Part shown: positions 24,680 through 32,815 of the stretch, in pieces
Layout: each line of letters opens with the position of its first letter
Position numbering within the stretch: the first letter of the stretch is position 1
Assembly: GCF_900099965.1 (NCBI RefSeq)
Contig: NZ_FNDJ01000015.1
Coordinates: forward strand, 124,001-188,000
DNA length: 64,000 nt
DNA from: Nonomuraea jiangxiensis
GTDB lineage: Bacteria; Actinomycetota; Actinomycetes; Streptosporangiales; Streptosporangiaceae
Reading direction: 5' to 3'
Position numbers and translations under genes: made by a program
The notes under the pieces: generated by a model
The model's input: the letters and a program-made list of their open reading frames with translations, nothing else
Told to the model about the DNA's origin: nothing
The model's database searches: none

Positions 24680-25027
24680 TCAGGGGGAGGCCTCCCAGAC
24701 GGGGCGGATCTCGATGCCCGCGCCCAGCGGGCAGCGGCGGGCGATCTCGGTGGCCTCGTCCAGGTCCGCGCACTCGATGAGGTAGAAGCCCGCCAGCTCC
24801 TGCCGCAGCGCCACGAACGGCTCGTCGGCCGGGACCGGTCCCTCCTCGGACGGACGCAGGCTTCTGGCCTCCTTCGCCGGCTTCAGGGCCTCCCCCGAGA
24901 ACACGACGCCCCGCTTCCGCAACTCCTCGGCGAACGCCACGTGCTCGGCCAGCGCGGTCCCCATCTCCTCCTCCGAGACCGACTCCCAGTAGTCCTCGGG
25001 GTCGAACAGCAGCAGTGCGAATTTCAT
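24680..25027 (-). CDS. YCII/DGPF-domain protein
   Basis: 115 residues. Opens MKFALLLFDPEDYWESVSEE, the standard beginning of actinobacterial DGPF/YCII-like proteins, and continues with RGVVFSGEALKPAKEARSLR, ELAGFYLIECADLDEATEIA, then CPLGAGIEIRPVWE. The fold is a ferredoxin-like dimer. These genes are often next to SigJ/ECF sigma factors; here no sigma gene is adjacent. Function unknown. Confidence 0.88.
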   Translation of the reverse strand: MKFALLLFDPEDYWESVSEEEMGTALAEHVAFAEELRKRGVVFSGEALKPAKEARSLRPSEEGPVPADEPFVALRQELAGFYLIECADLDEATEIARRCPLGAGIEIRPVWEASP

Positions 25028-25160
25028 CGTTGACCGCCCTTTCCGCTATGGACGAGCCAGCATGCCGGAGCCGTCCGTCCCCCGGCAAGGAGGCCGAGCG
25101 CCGTCCTGCCGGCCGACAATCCGGTCGAATCCGGCGATCAACCTCGCCATCATGGGGACC

Positions 25161-26561
25161 ATGAGCAACGGCCGCAAGGACCTCCGGGAGATCATGACCG
25201 AGCTGCACGGTTCGCTGGACCGCCGCTACCGCCCGGAAGACGTCGCCGTGCTGGTGCTGCGGGCACTGGAAGGGCGGCTGACCCGGCGCGAGCGCGTCGT
25301 GCTCCAGCGCGCGGCCCGGCACTCCTCGCGGGGCGCGGGAGGGTTCTCGTCGATGTCGTCCGACTACGCCCGGCCGGTGGGCGGGGCCCGGCAGGTGGCG
25401 GCGGCCACACGGATGTTCGGGCAGTCCGGCGAGGTGGATCCGGACGATCCCGAGTCGCTGCTGGAGTTCGCCGCGACCGTGGGCCGCTCGATCGAGTGGG
25501 TGCCGTCCCGTACCGACTTCCTGGCCGACCGGCTCAACAGGGAGGCCCGCGACGCGGCCGGGATGGACCTGTCCAAGCGGCAGTACAACCGGCGTTTCCG
25601 GATGCTGCGCAGGCTCGCGGCCAAGGCCGGGACGCTGGCCGTCGAGCGGGACAAGCGGCGCCTGCTCATCGTCGGGGTCACCGGGTTCGCCGCCGAGGTG
25701 CCGCTGGAGCGGTTCGCGGCGGACGTGGACGCCGCCTGCTTCGTGGCGTACTACACCGCGCGCCGCAAGCTGCGCAGGGAGTTCAGCCTGGCGGGGCGGG
25801 ACAACCCGTTCGACGAGATCGCCGCCCTGCTGCTCGACCGGTGCACCAGCCGTTCCGACTGGTGGCTGATCGCCCAGGCGCGAACCACCCCGGACGTGCT
25901 GGCGCGCCTGAGCGAGGAGGAGCGGGGGACGCTGCTCGGCCGCTGGTCGTCGGTCCTGCGGCACAGCGCGTCCATGCTGCGCGAGCGCTGGCGGCACGAC
26001 ACCGACCGGGAGACCATGACCGTACGGCGCGGCGACGACTCCACCACCTGGAACAACCTGGCCGTCGCCTACAACGCGGCCCGGGCGGGCTGGCTGGCCT
26101 GCCTGTCCGCGATGGGCGCCCTGGAGCTGCTGGAGGCGTCCTGCCCCGGCAAGATCATGCGGCTGATGGCCGCCGACCTGGCCGCCTGGCACCACGCCAC
26201 CGGCGGCGGCGTCGACCCCAACACCAAGGTGTGGGCGGCGTTGCCCCCGCCGTGGGAGGTGCTCGACGGCACCGCTACCAGCACCCGCGCCGACGTCGAG
26301 GCCGCCTGCCGCGCCGCCGGCCTCGATCCCGCCGCCTCCGGCTGGACCACGCCGGCGCCGCCACGCGCCACGGCGGTGTTCCGGCCCACGCCGGAGCTGG
26401 TCCACGGGGTCACCGTCGCCGACCCGGTGTGGGCGGCGGTGCTGCGCCGGGCCGGGGTGTTCAGCGGCCGGCAGGTCAAGGAGGACCTGGTTGCCGAGGT
26501 CGAGCACGGGCTGCGGTCCGGTGTCGTGGTGAGCGATCTGCCCGTGCGGGATCAGCCCTGA
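25161..26561 (+). CDS. Unknown basic helical protein next to tRNA-like genes
   Basis: About 466 residues from the ATG giving MSNGRKDLREIMTELHG; GGGG lies just before it. Starts at 25152 or 25062 are possible but lack ribosome sites. I recognise no family. No signal peptide, TM helix, P-loop, HExxH or vWA motif is visible. The sequence is helical and basic in the first two-thirds (RRERVVLQRAARHSSRG, SKRQYNRRFRMLRRLAAKAG, YYTARRKLRREFSL). It then has a tryptophan-rich block (TTWNNLAVAYNAARAGWLAC, LAAWHHATGGGVDPNTKVW). Such composition suits nucleic-acid binding. Two tandem tRNA-like genes begin 47 bases after its stop on the same strand. Confidence 0.75.
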   Translation: MSNGRKDLREIMTELHGSLDRRYRPEDVAVLVLRALEGRLTRRERVVLQRAARHSSRGAGGFSSMSSDYARPVGGARQVAAATRMFGQSGEVDPDDPESLLEFAATVGRSIEWVPSRTDFLADRLNREARDAAGMDLSKRQYNRRFRMLRRLAAKAGTLAVERDKRRLLIVGVTGFAAEVPLERFAADVDAACFVAYYTARRKLRREFSLAGRDNPFDEIAALLLDRCTSRSDWWLIAQARTTPDVLARLSEEERGTLLGRWSSVLRHSASMLRERWRHDTDRETMTVRRGDDSTTWNNLAVAYNAARAGWLACLSAMGALELLEASCPGKIMRLMAADLAAWHHATGGGVDPNTKVWAALPPPWEVLDGTATSTRADVEAACRAAGLDPAASGWTTPAPPRATAVFRPTPELVHGVTVADPVWAAVLRRAGVFSGRQVKEDLVAEVEHGLRSGVVVSDLPVRDQP

Positions 26562-26608
26562 AAAGCGGTGGCGGGCTCGGGCCGGGGTCGGGCAGACTGG
26601 GGGCCATC

Positions 26609-26679
26609 ACCGCCGTAGTTCAGTGGTAGAACGCCTGGCTCTTTCCAGGTGGACGCCGGTTCGAGCCCGGTCGGCGGTG
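26609..26679 (+). tRNA. tRNA-like gene 1, apparent anticodon CTT, 6-base anticodon loop
   Basis: Cloverleaf read by hand. Acceptor ACCGCCG/CGGCGGT is perfect. The D-stem is GTTC/GAAC with loop AGTGGTA. The anticodon stem is CCTGG/CCAGG enclosing only CTCTTT (six bases). The variable loop is TGGAC, and the T-arm is GCCGG-TTCGAGC-CCGGT. The discriminator is G and no CCA is encoded. CTT would read AAG (Lys), but a six-base loop, A1-U72 and G73 do not fit normal tRNA-Lys. It may be a pseudo-tRNA or a tRNA mimic. Confidence 0.7.
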
Positions 26680-26688
26680 GCGCGAGAC

Positions 26689-26760
26689 CTCGTTGTAGCT
26701 CAGTGGTAGAGCTCCCGGCTCGGGACCGGGTGGACGCCGGTTCGAGCCCGGTCAGCGGGG
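26689..26760 (+). tRNA. tRNA-like gene 2, apparent tRNA-Pro(CGG)
   Basis: 72 bases. Acceptor CTCGTTG/CAGCGGG has two G-U pairs. The D-arm is GCTC-AGTGGTA-GAGC. The anticodon arm is CCCGG-CTCGGGA-CCGGG with anticodon CGG and G37, as in tRNA-Pro. The variable loop TGGAC and the T-arm are identical to those of the gene 9 bases upstream (23 identical bases, 26650-26672 and 26731-26753). Discriminator is G where bacterial tRNA-Pro has A; no CCA encoded. Fold is complete, so it may be a real isoacceptor, but identity elements are odd. Confidence 0.75.
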
Positions 26761-26784
26761 ACCTCCGGGAGAGGGGCGGCGGGG

Positions 26785-27147
26785 TCACGGACCGCCGAAG
26801 GCGGCCAGCGCGTCGCCGATGGAGGGCAGGAGATCGAAACCGGCCGGGGAGCCGCCCAGCAGCGGGGCCCCGCCGGTGATGATCAGCCGTCCGGCCGACT
26901 CCCGCGCGTGACGGGTGGCCGACCGCAGGATCTCGCGTCCGAAGTCACCGGTCTCGCTCACGTCGCCGATGTCCACGATCAACGCGGGCGGCGCCTGCGT
27001 CGCCAGCGTTCCCATCAGGTACATCCGCAGGATGTTCCCCGTCGTCTCCGTGAGCGGGCCCGTCAGCTGGATGATCACGACGTGCCCGCGGGTGCGCACC
27101 CTGATGTCGAAGTCGTCCTCGTGTCTGGTGGGGCCCGGACCGTTCAC
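26785..27147 (-). CDS. STAS-domain protein (anti-sigma factor antagonist-like)
   Basis: About 120 residues from a GTG (VNGPGPTRHEDDFDIRVRTR); another GTG lies 9 bases upstream. STAS fold: VVIIQLTGPLTETTGNILRM, then ALIVDIGDVSETGDFGREIL and a final RLIITGGAPLLGG. The usual phosphorylatable D-x-S-G-L is replaced by DVSETGDFG, so the Ser is shifted or the protein may not follow the standard RsbV cycle. It ends 24 bases from the second tRNA-like gene, convergent with it. No kinase partner nearby. Confidence 0.78.
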   Translation of the reverse strand: MNGPGPTRHEDDFDIRVRTRGHVVIIQLTGPLTETTGNILRMYLMGTLATQAPPALIVDIGDVSETGDFGREILRSATRHARESAGRLIITGGAPLLGGSPAGFDLLPSIGDALAAFGGP

Positions 27148-27331
27148 GGTGACCACCCCGGGACGGGCCGACCGGTGAGCGTGCGACGGTCCATTCCAGC
27201 TGCGCTTTCTGCCAGGCGATTTCCGCGCCGACCAGACTTCCCGGCTCGCCGTCCCGACCGTACCAGACGGTTGTCCCGCACCAGCGGGCGACCGGCTCTC
27301 GGGACGGAGTGTCGTCCGGGGTGGGCGTGGC

Positions 27332-29278
27332 TCAGGAGGGCAGGGCGGCGGCCAGGTCGGCGAGGTGGCGGGCGACCGGGCCCACGGTGAGCATGCCACT
27401 GCCCGCCCCGGCCAGCTCCCCGGCCGCCGGCGCGAGCGCGGCCCGGGCACGCCGCATCGCCTCCCGGTCGCCGACCCCGACGGCGGCCTGCGCGATCAGG
27501 CACCACAGGGCCTCCAGCAGCAGGTCACGCGGCGGGTCAGGAGCCTCGGCCAGCGCCGCGGCGGCCTGCGCCCGCCGCCCCCGGCGCAACAGCGTCAGCG
27601 GGCGCACCCACGGCTCGTACGGTCCCCAGTCATCCTCCTCGCCCTCCTCGGCGGGCAGGCCGCGCCGCACCCGCGCGCACAGCAGGGCGAGCGGGAGCAG
27701 GCCGTGCTCCAGCCCCGGCATGCCGGCGCCGTCGAGCCGGGCCGCGGCCCGCCGGTAGGCGGCCGTCACCTCGCCGATCGACGCGGCACCGGTCGCGTCC
27801 AGGCGCAGCGCCCGATACCACTCCGTGAACACCCCCACCAGCGGCCGCTCGTGCCGCTCGGCCAGGTGATCGGCGGCGGCCGCGTGCCGGTCGGCCTCCG
27901 CGAAGTCCGCCAGCGCGCTGCGGGCCTGGAGCCGGATGAGGTGCCCGAGGACCTCGGACGAGGCCAGCCCGTGCCGGGCCGACAGCGCGACCAGCTCGGC
28001 GCCGAGCTGGTCCCGGCGGCCGGCCAGCCCGGCACGCTGGAAGCTCTGCATGTAGACGCCGTTGAGCGCGAACGCCAGCAGCGCCGGATCCGCCAGCCGG
28101 CGGGCGATCTCCTCGGCCTGGGCGGCGGCCTGTGGCCCGCGGGCGGAGCGGGTGCCGCGCGACTCCAGGGCGATCGTGGCCAGCAGCCGGGCCCGCGTCG
28201 CCGCGGGAGTGTCCGGCGGAAGGGCGGCCAGGGTCTGTTCGGCCGCCGCCACGACCTGCGTGGCCTGCCGGGGGTCGTCCGAGCGGGTCCAGACCGCCGG
28301 GACGTCGTAGGCGCCGATCACGCGCGCGGTCAGCTCGGGGTCGCCCAGCTCCGCCGCCGCCGCGACGGCCGCCGCGCGGTGCCCGCGGGCGGCCTCCAGG
28401 CCGCTGCCGCCGGTCACGGCCAGGTCGCGCAGCAGGGTGACGGTCGATTCCAGCCGCGCCCGGGCGCCCACAGGCACGCTGCGGTCGTAGGCGGCGGCCA
28501 CCCGCGCCCACACCTGCCCGGCCGGGTCGTCGAGGCCGGGGGAGTGGTGCAGGATGTCGGACTCCAGCCGGCGCAGGGCCGGTCCCGGGTCCAGCCCCAG
28601 CTGCTCGGCCAGCAGCGTTCGTGCCCGGCGCAGCACCGCCAGGGCCTCGCTCTGACGGCCGGTACGATAGAGCGCCAGGGCCAGCAGCCGCCAGGCGTCC
28701 TCCCGCCACGGGTGCTCGGCCACGTGCGCGTCGAGGTCCGGCACCGCCTCGGCGGCCAGCCCCAGGGCCAGCCGGGTCTCGGCCATCCGCTCCACGGCGT
28801 GCAGGCGCAGCTCGGCCAGGCGGGCACGCTCGGCGTCGGCCCAGTCCTGGCCGGCGAACTCGGCGTAGGCCGGGCCGCGCCACCAGCCCAGGGCCTGCGC
28901 CAGCCGGGGCAGCGCCCGGTCGGGCGGGAGCGTGGCGGCCAGCGCCTCCTCGAAGCGCCAGGCGTCCACCGTGTCCGGCGCGGCGCGCAGCGCGTATCCG
29001 GGGCCCTCGGTGACCAGCAGCCGGGGCGCGGCCCTGGGCGGCCGGGCCGGCTCCAGCGCGCGCCGCAGCGCGGCCACGAACGTACGCACCGCGCCCACCG
29101 CGCCCGGCGGCGGATCCTCCCACAGCTCGCCGACCAGCCGGGAGACCGGGACGACGCGCCGCCTGGCGATGATCAGCCGGGCCAGCACCGCGCGGTGCCG
29201 CGGCCCTTTCAGCTCGATCGCCTCCCCGGCGTCGTCCCAGGCCACGACCGGCCCCAGCACCCCGAACTCCACCCGCAC
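27332..29278 (-). CDS. BTAD/SARP-type transcriptional activator
   Basis: 648 residues from a GTG. N-terminal OmpR-like winged helix (VEFGVLGPVVAW, LKGPRHRAVLARLIIARRR, LVGELWEDPPPGAVGAVRT), then the bacterial transcriptional activation domain (WRGPAYAEFAGQDWADAERA, YRTGRQSEALAVLRRARTLL, EQLGLDPGPALRRLESDILH). A ~380-residue alanine-rich helical (TPR-like) C-terminus follows without an NB-ARC domain, so it is a medium-size SARP-like regulator. Divergent from the epoxide-hydrolase-like gene (88-base gap), which is its probable target. Confidence 0.9.
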   Translation of the reverse strand: MRVEFGVLGPVVAWDDAGEAIELKGPRHRAVLARLIIARRRVVPVSRLVGELWEDPPPGAVGAVRTFVAALRRALEPARPPRAAPRLLVTEGPGYALRAAPDTVDAWRFEEALAATLPPDRALPRLAQALGWWRGPAYAEFAGQDWADAERARLAELRLHAVERMAETRLALGLAAEAVPDLDAHVAEHPWREDAWRLLALALYRTGRQSEALAVLRRARTLLAEQLGLDPGPALRRLESDILHHSPGLDDPAGQVWARVAAAYDRSVPVGARARLESTVTLLRDLAVTGGSGLEAARGHRAAAVAAAAELGDPELTARVIGAYDVPAVWTRSDDPRQATQVVAAAEQTLAALPPDTPAATRARLLATIALESRGTRSARGPQAAAQAEEIARRLADPALLAFALNGVYMQSFQRAGLAGRRDQLGAELVALSARHGLASSEVLGHLIRLQARSALADFAEADRHAAAADHLAERHERPLVGVFTEWYRALRLDATGAASIGEVTAAYRRAAARLDGAGMPGLEHGLLPLALLCARVRRGLPAEEGEEDDWGPYEPWVRPLTLLRRGRRAQAAAALAEAPDPPRDLLLEALWCLIAQAAVGVGDREAMRRARAALAPAAGELAGAGSGMLTVGPVARHLADLAAALPS

Positions 29279-29365
29279 CCCTCGACGGTAGCGCGCTCAT
29301 CGGATGCTCATCCGGGCCCACCAGGCTGGAGCCGACCCGTTCACCTCACGGAAGGAGCCTGAACC

Positions 29366-30256
29366 ATGGCGCCTGTCATCACCGGCTTCGACTACCGGCG
29401 CGTCCCCGTCGCCGACGGCGTGTCACTCAACGTGGCCGTCGCGGGCTCGGGCAGCCCGATCGTGCTCCTGCACGGCTTTCCCCAGACCCACCTCATGTGG
29501 CGGCACGTCGCCGCCGACCTGGCGGCCGACCACACGGTGATCTGCCCGGACCTGCGCGGATATGGCGCCAGCGACAAACCCGCCGCCCCCGTCTACCCCA
29601 AGCGCACCATGGCCGCCGACGTGGTGGCCCTGGCCAGGGCGCTGGGCCATGAGCGGTTCGCGCTGGCCGGGCACGACCGCGGCGCCCTGGTGGCCTTCCG
29701 CGCCGCGCTCGACCACCCGGCCACGATCACCCACCTGGCCTGCCTGGACGTGCTGCCCACCGTGGACATGTGGGACGTGATGAGCGGCGCCGGCGCCGCC
29801 GTCGGCTTCCACCTGTACCTGATGGCCCAGCCGCCCGGCCTGCCGGAGAAGCTGATCGCCGCCGCCCCGGACCTGTTCTTCGGGCACTTCCTCGACCTGT
29901 GGGCGGGCGACCCGCGGGCGCTCCCGCCCGACGTCCGCGCCGCCTACCTGGACGCCTGCCGCCGGGCGATCCCCTCGATCGTCGCCGACTACCGCGCCTC
30001 CGCGGGCGTGGACGCCGAGGACGACCGGGCCGACCGGGCGGCAGGCAACCGGCTGCGGATGCCGGTCACCGTCCTGCAGCAGGACTGGGGTGCCGCCCTC
30101 GGCTACGACGCGGCGGCGCTGTGGCGGGGATGGGCGCCCGACCTGCGGCACGACACCGTCACGTACGGTCACTTCATGGCCGAGGAGGCGCCCGCGGACA
30201 TCGCCCGGGCGCTACGGGACCTGCTCGCCCGTACCCCGGCGATGGACGCTCCGTAA
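29366..30256 (+). CDS. Alpha/beta hydrolase of the epoxide hydrolase / haloacetate dehalogenase group
   Basis: 296 residues. Oxyanion motif LLHGFPQTHLMW, DLRGYGASDKP, nucleophile elbow AGHDRGA with Asp104, and terminal catalytic His near 269 in YGHFMAEEAP. An Asp nucleophile means hydrolysis through an ester intermediate, as in epoxide hydrolases and dehalogenases. Fluoroacetate dehalogenases have D-R-G-x-R; here the second Arg is Leu (DRGAL), so fluoroacetate use is unlikely. Strong GGAAGGAG before the ATG. Likely controlled by the divergent BTAD regulator. Confidence 0.9.
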   Translation: MAPVITGFDYRRVPVADGVSLNVAVAGSGSPIVLLHGFPQTHLMWRHVAADLAADHTVICPDLRGYGASDKPAAPVYPKRTMAADVVALARALGHERFALAGHDRGALVAFRAALDHPATITHLACLDVLPTVDMWDVMSGAGAAVGFHLYLMAQPPGLPEKLIAAAPDLFFGHFLDLWAGDPRALPPDVRAAYLDACRRAIPSIVADYRASAGVDAEDDRADRAAGNRLRMPVTVLQQDWGAALGYDAAALWRGWAPDLRHDTVTYGHFMAEEAPADIARALRDLLARTPAMDAP

Positions 30257-30310
30257 AACTAAAGGAAACAGACTGACAGTGACACACCTACTCAAATAGG
30301 ATTAAACGGA

Positions 30311-30327
30311 CATATCTTTCAGATATG
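30311..30327. promoter_or_regulatory. Dyad over the start of the truncated XRE gene
   Basis: CATATC-TTTCA-GATATG: perfect 6-bp arms, 5-bp spacer, overlapping the ATG at 30325. AT-rich against a GC-rich background. Possible autoregulatory site of the XRE/MmyB family member here, by position. Confidence 0.45.
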
Positions 30328-30534
30328 GGTAACGACAGCTTGCTCGGAGAGTCGCTTCGCGCATGGCGCGAGGTGACCACTCCTGCCCGGGCCGGGCTGC
30401 TGGAGGCCCCAGGGCGCCGCAGGACGCCTGGCCTGCGGCGGGAGGAGGTCGCGAGGCCGGCAGGCGTCAGCGCCGACGACCACGGCCTTGACCGCGACAT
30501 ACGTGGCACGTCGTCGCAGCTAGTGCGTACCTGA
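30325..30534 (+). pseudogene. XRE/MmyB regulator fragment (unit 2)
   Basis: 69 codons. It matches the first part of the regulators at 16136 and 17950 (SLLGESLRAWREVTTPARAG, RRRTPGLRREEVARPAGVSA) and then loses similarity within the HTH and stops. The recognition helix and the entire MmyB ligand domain (about 200 residues) are gone. The downstream sensor kinase begins only 16 bases later. It is therefore a remnant of the same regulator-sensor unit seen at 16136-17893. Confidence 0.8.
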
Positions 30535-30549
30535 CCTCTGGGTGGTGGA

Positions 30550-31926
30550 ATGCTGAGCTGGTATCTGCCGTCGTTCCGGGCGCGCAGGACGGTGGCGACG
30601 GGCGTCGTCGCGGCACTGGTGTGCGCGGTTGTCAGCGTGCTCTTCCTGATGTACACCGGCAACCAGGCGGCGGACGCCGCCCAGTCCCGGGTCACCGAGG
30701 CCTGGAACCGGGTCGTGCCCCTCATCCGGGAGGGGCCGCTCCCTTCGACCCTGCGCAAGGGCAGGGTCGAGGGGATCGAGGTCGTGGACACGAAGCGCCG
30801 GGTGGTCGCGGCCACCCCGGAGCTGGTCGGCAGGCCGCCGATCGCCGCCTTCAGCGCGCCGCGCGGGAGCGTGAGCGCCGCCCGCGTGTTGTGCCCGCCG
30901 CCCGGGCTGACCGGCTGCATGACCGTCGTCTCCTACAAGGTCTACCAGCCGCAGGGGGCCTGGCTGCTCTACGTGGCGGTCCCGGTGGTCCCCTGGTACG
31001 GGCAGACCACCGCGGTCCTGCTGGCCGTCGGGGTGTCGTTGCTGGTGACCGCGCTGATGGCCGCGTGGGTGTTCCGTGACCTGACCAAGGCGCTGGCCCC
31101 GGTGAACGCCATCCGGGCCGAGCTCGCCGAGATCACCGCCACCGACCTGGACCGGCGGGTGCCGGTCCCCACCAAGTACGCGGAGATGAAGGCCCTGGCG
31201 GAAACCGTCAACGACACCCTGGACCGCCTGGAGGGCGCCTACGCCCGGCTGCGGCGGTTCACCGCGGACGCCTCGCACGACCTGCGTACCCCCATCACCG
31301 CCATGCGGACCCAGCTGGAGGAGGCGCTGCTGCACCAGCGCGACACCGACTGGCCAGGGATGACCCGGGCGGTACTGGCCGGGGTGGACCGGCTCCAGGC
31401 CGTCGCGGCAGACCTGCTCACGCTGGCGCGGCTGGACGCGCACGCCCCTATCCACCGCACTCCGACCGATCTGTCCTCGATGGTGGAAGCCGAGCTCGAC
31501 CGCCGGACGTACCAGAAGAAGATCATCAAGGACCTGCCGGGGCCCGTCTGCATCGACTGCGACCGGATGCGGATCACCCGGGTGCTGGTCAACCTGCTCG
31601 ACAACGCCGAACGCCACGCCAACTCGCAGATCGTCGTCAGCGTCCGGGCGGACGACACGTCGGTGATCATGGAGGTCGCCGACGACGGTGAGGGGATCGC
31701 CGCCGAGCACCGGGAGCTGGTCTTCGACCGCTTCACTCGGCTGGACGCCGCGCGCAGCCGGGACGCGGGCGGGACCGGGCTGGGGCTGGCGATCGCCAGG
31801 GAGATCGCCAGGGCCCACGAGGGCACCCTGACCATCGAGGACAGCGAACGGGGTGCCCGCTTCGTGCTGCGCCTGCCCCTCTGCCGGACCGCCCAGAACG
31901 GCCAGCCCCACAGCACCGGCGCCTAG
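30550..31926 (+). CDS. Orphan sensor histidine kinase (unit 2)
   Basis: 458 residues. TM1 about 13-35, extracytoplasmic sensor with two cysteines (VLCPPPGLTGCMTV), TM2 about 155-178, HAMP (NAIRAELAEITATDLDRRVP), HisKA with His243 in ASHDLRTPITA, and HATPase with NLLDNAERHANSQIV, DDGEGIA, VFDRFTRLD and GTGLGLAIAREI. Catalytically complete. No response regulator is adjacent; the gene before it is an eroded XRE regulator. Its TM-HAMP half is clearly related to the truncated protein at 16979 (AELAEIT-x-DLxRR, VPVP). Confidence 0.92.
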   Translation: MLSWYLPSFRARRTVATGVVAALVCAVVSVLFLMYTGNQAADAAQSRVTEAWNRVVPLIREGPLPSTLRKGRVEGIEVVDTKRRVVAATPELVGRPPIAAFSAPRGSVSAARVLCPPPGLTGCMTVVSYKVYQPQGAWLLYVAVPVVPWYGQTTAVLLAVGVSLLVTALMAAWVFRDLTKALAPVNAIRAELAEITATDLDRRVPVPTKYAEMKALAETVNDTLDRLEGAYARLRRFTADASHDLRTPITAMRTQLEEALLHQRDTDWPGMTRAVLAGVDRLQAVAADLLTLARLDAHAPIHRTPTDLSSMVEAELDRRTYQKKIIKDLPGPVCIDCDRMRITRVLVNLLDNAERHANSQIVVSVRADDTSVIMEVADDGEGIAAEHRELVFDRFTRLDAARSRDAGGTGLGLAIAREIARAHEGTLTIEDSERGARFVLRLPLCRTAQNGQPHSTGA

Positions 31927-31970
31927 CCAGGACGGCTCAGGGGACGGCGGCCCGCCCCGGCAGCGGGGGT

Positions 31971-32771
31971 TCAGCCGAGGTCCGGATGGGGGACGTAGCG
32001 GTCCGGCTGGATCAGCGCGAGGGCCGCGTCGTCCGCCATCACCGTGTCCAGGTCCCCGATGCGCCACCCGGCGCCGAGCAGCGCCGGCACGAGGGGATGC
32101 GGGCCGGGGACCGCGATCCGGGCGGTGCGCGCCCGCGTGGCGGCGAGGGCGCCGAGGACCGCGTCCGCGCAGTCCTGCGGGGTGGTCCCGCCGGCCGGGC
32201 CGATGACGACGTCGTGGCCGGTACGGCGGGCAGCGGCGTAACCGTGGCCGGTCGCGTACAGGGTGACGCCCGGCAGGGCGGCGTACCAGGCCAGGGCGGT
32301 GGGCCGGGCACCTCCGGAGGCCAGGGCGTCCAGCGCCGCGACGTCCCGCGCCGGGGCCGGCCGCGCCACCGGCGCGGCCGGACCCGCGGCTGGCCCGGTC
32401 AGGTAGAGCAGCGGGGTCCAGGGACGCAGGCCGTGCCGGACGTAGAGGGCGACGGCCCGCGGGTCGGAGGAGGCGAACGTCACCTTCGGCCCGTTCCTGC
32501 CCAGCAGCTCCGCGAGCAGCGTCCGGCCCACCCCGGAGGACTGATGCTCGGGCAGCACGAACAGATCCCCCAGGTGGGTGACGGGACCCCGGCGCAGCGT
32601 GCCGCCGAAGCCCGCGGCTCCACCGGCGTCGTCCGGGGCGAGGAGGAGCGTGCCGAAAGAACGTTCGGCGTCCAGGAAGTCGGGCGTCCCGGACCATCCG
32701 GCCAGCAGGCCGAACCTCGTCGCGACCCGCCGCACGGCAGGCATGTCATCGGCTGTCGCGGCTCGAACCAC
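31971..32771 (-). CDS. GNAT-family N-acetyltransferase
   Basis: About 266 residues from the GTG behind GGAGGACAA; a GTG at 32801 would add ten. N-terminal GNAT core (VVRAATADDMPAVRRVATRF) with acetyl-CoA loop LPEHQSSGVGRTLLAELLGR and LYVRHGLRPW. The C-terminal half (PTALAWYAALPGVTLYATGH, IAVPGPHPLVPALLGAGWRI) resembles a second, CoA-site-poor GNAT domain, as in double-domain acetyltransferases. Acceptor unknown. Confidence 0.87.
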   Translation of the reverse strand: MVRAATADDMPAVRRVATRFGLLAGWSGTPDFLDAERSFGTLLLAPDDAGGAAGFGGTLRRGPVTHLGDLFVLPEHQSSGVGRTLLAELLGRNGPKVTFASSDPRAVALYVRHGLRPWTPLLYLTGPAAGPAAPVARPAPARDVAALDALASGGARPTALAWYAALPGVTLYATGHGYAAARRTGHDVVIGPAGGTTPQDCADAVLGALAATRARTARIAVPGPHPLVPALLGAGWRIGDLDTVMADDAALALIQPDRYVPHPDLG

Positions 32772-32815
32772 TTGTCCTCCATCTACCCTTTTGCCCGACA
32801 CACCCTACGGGCGGC

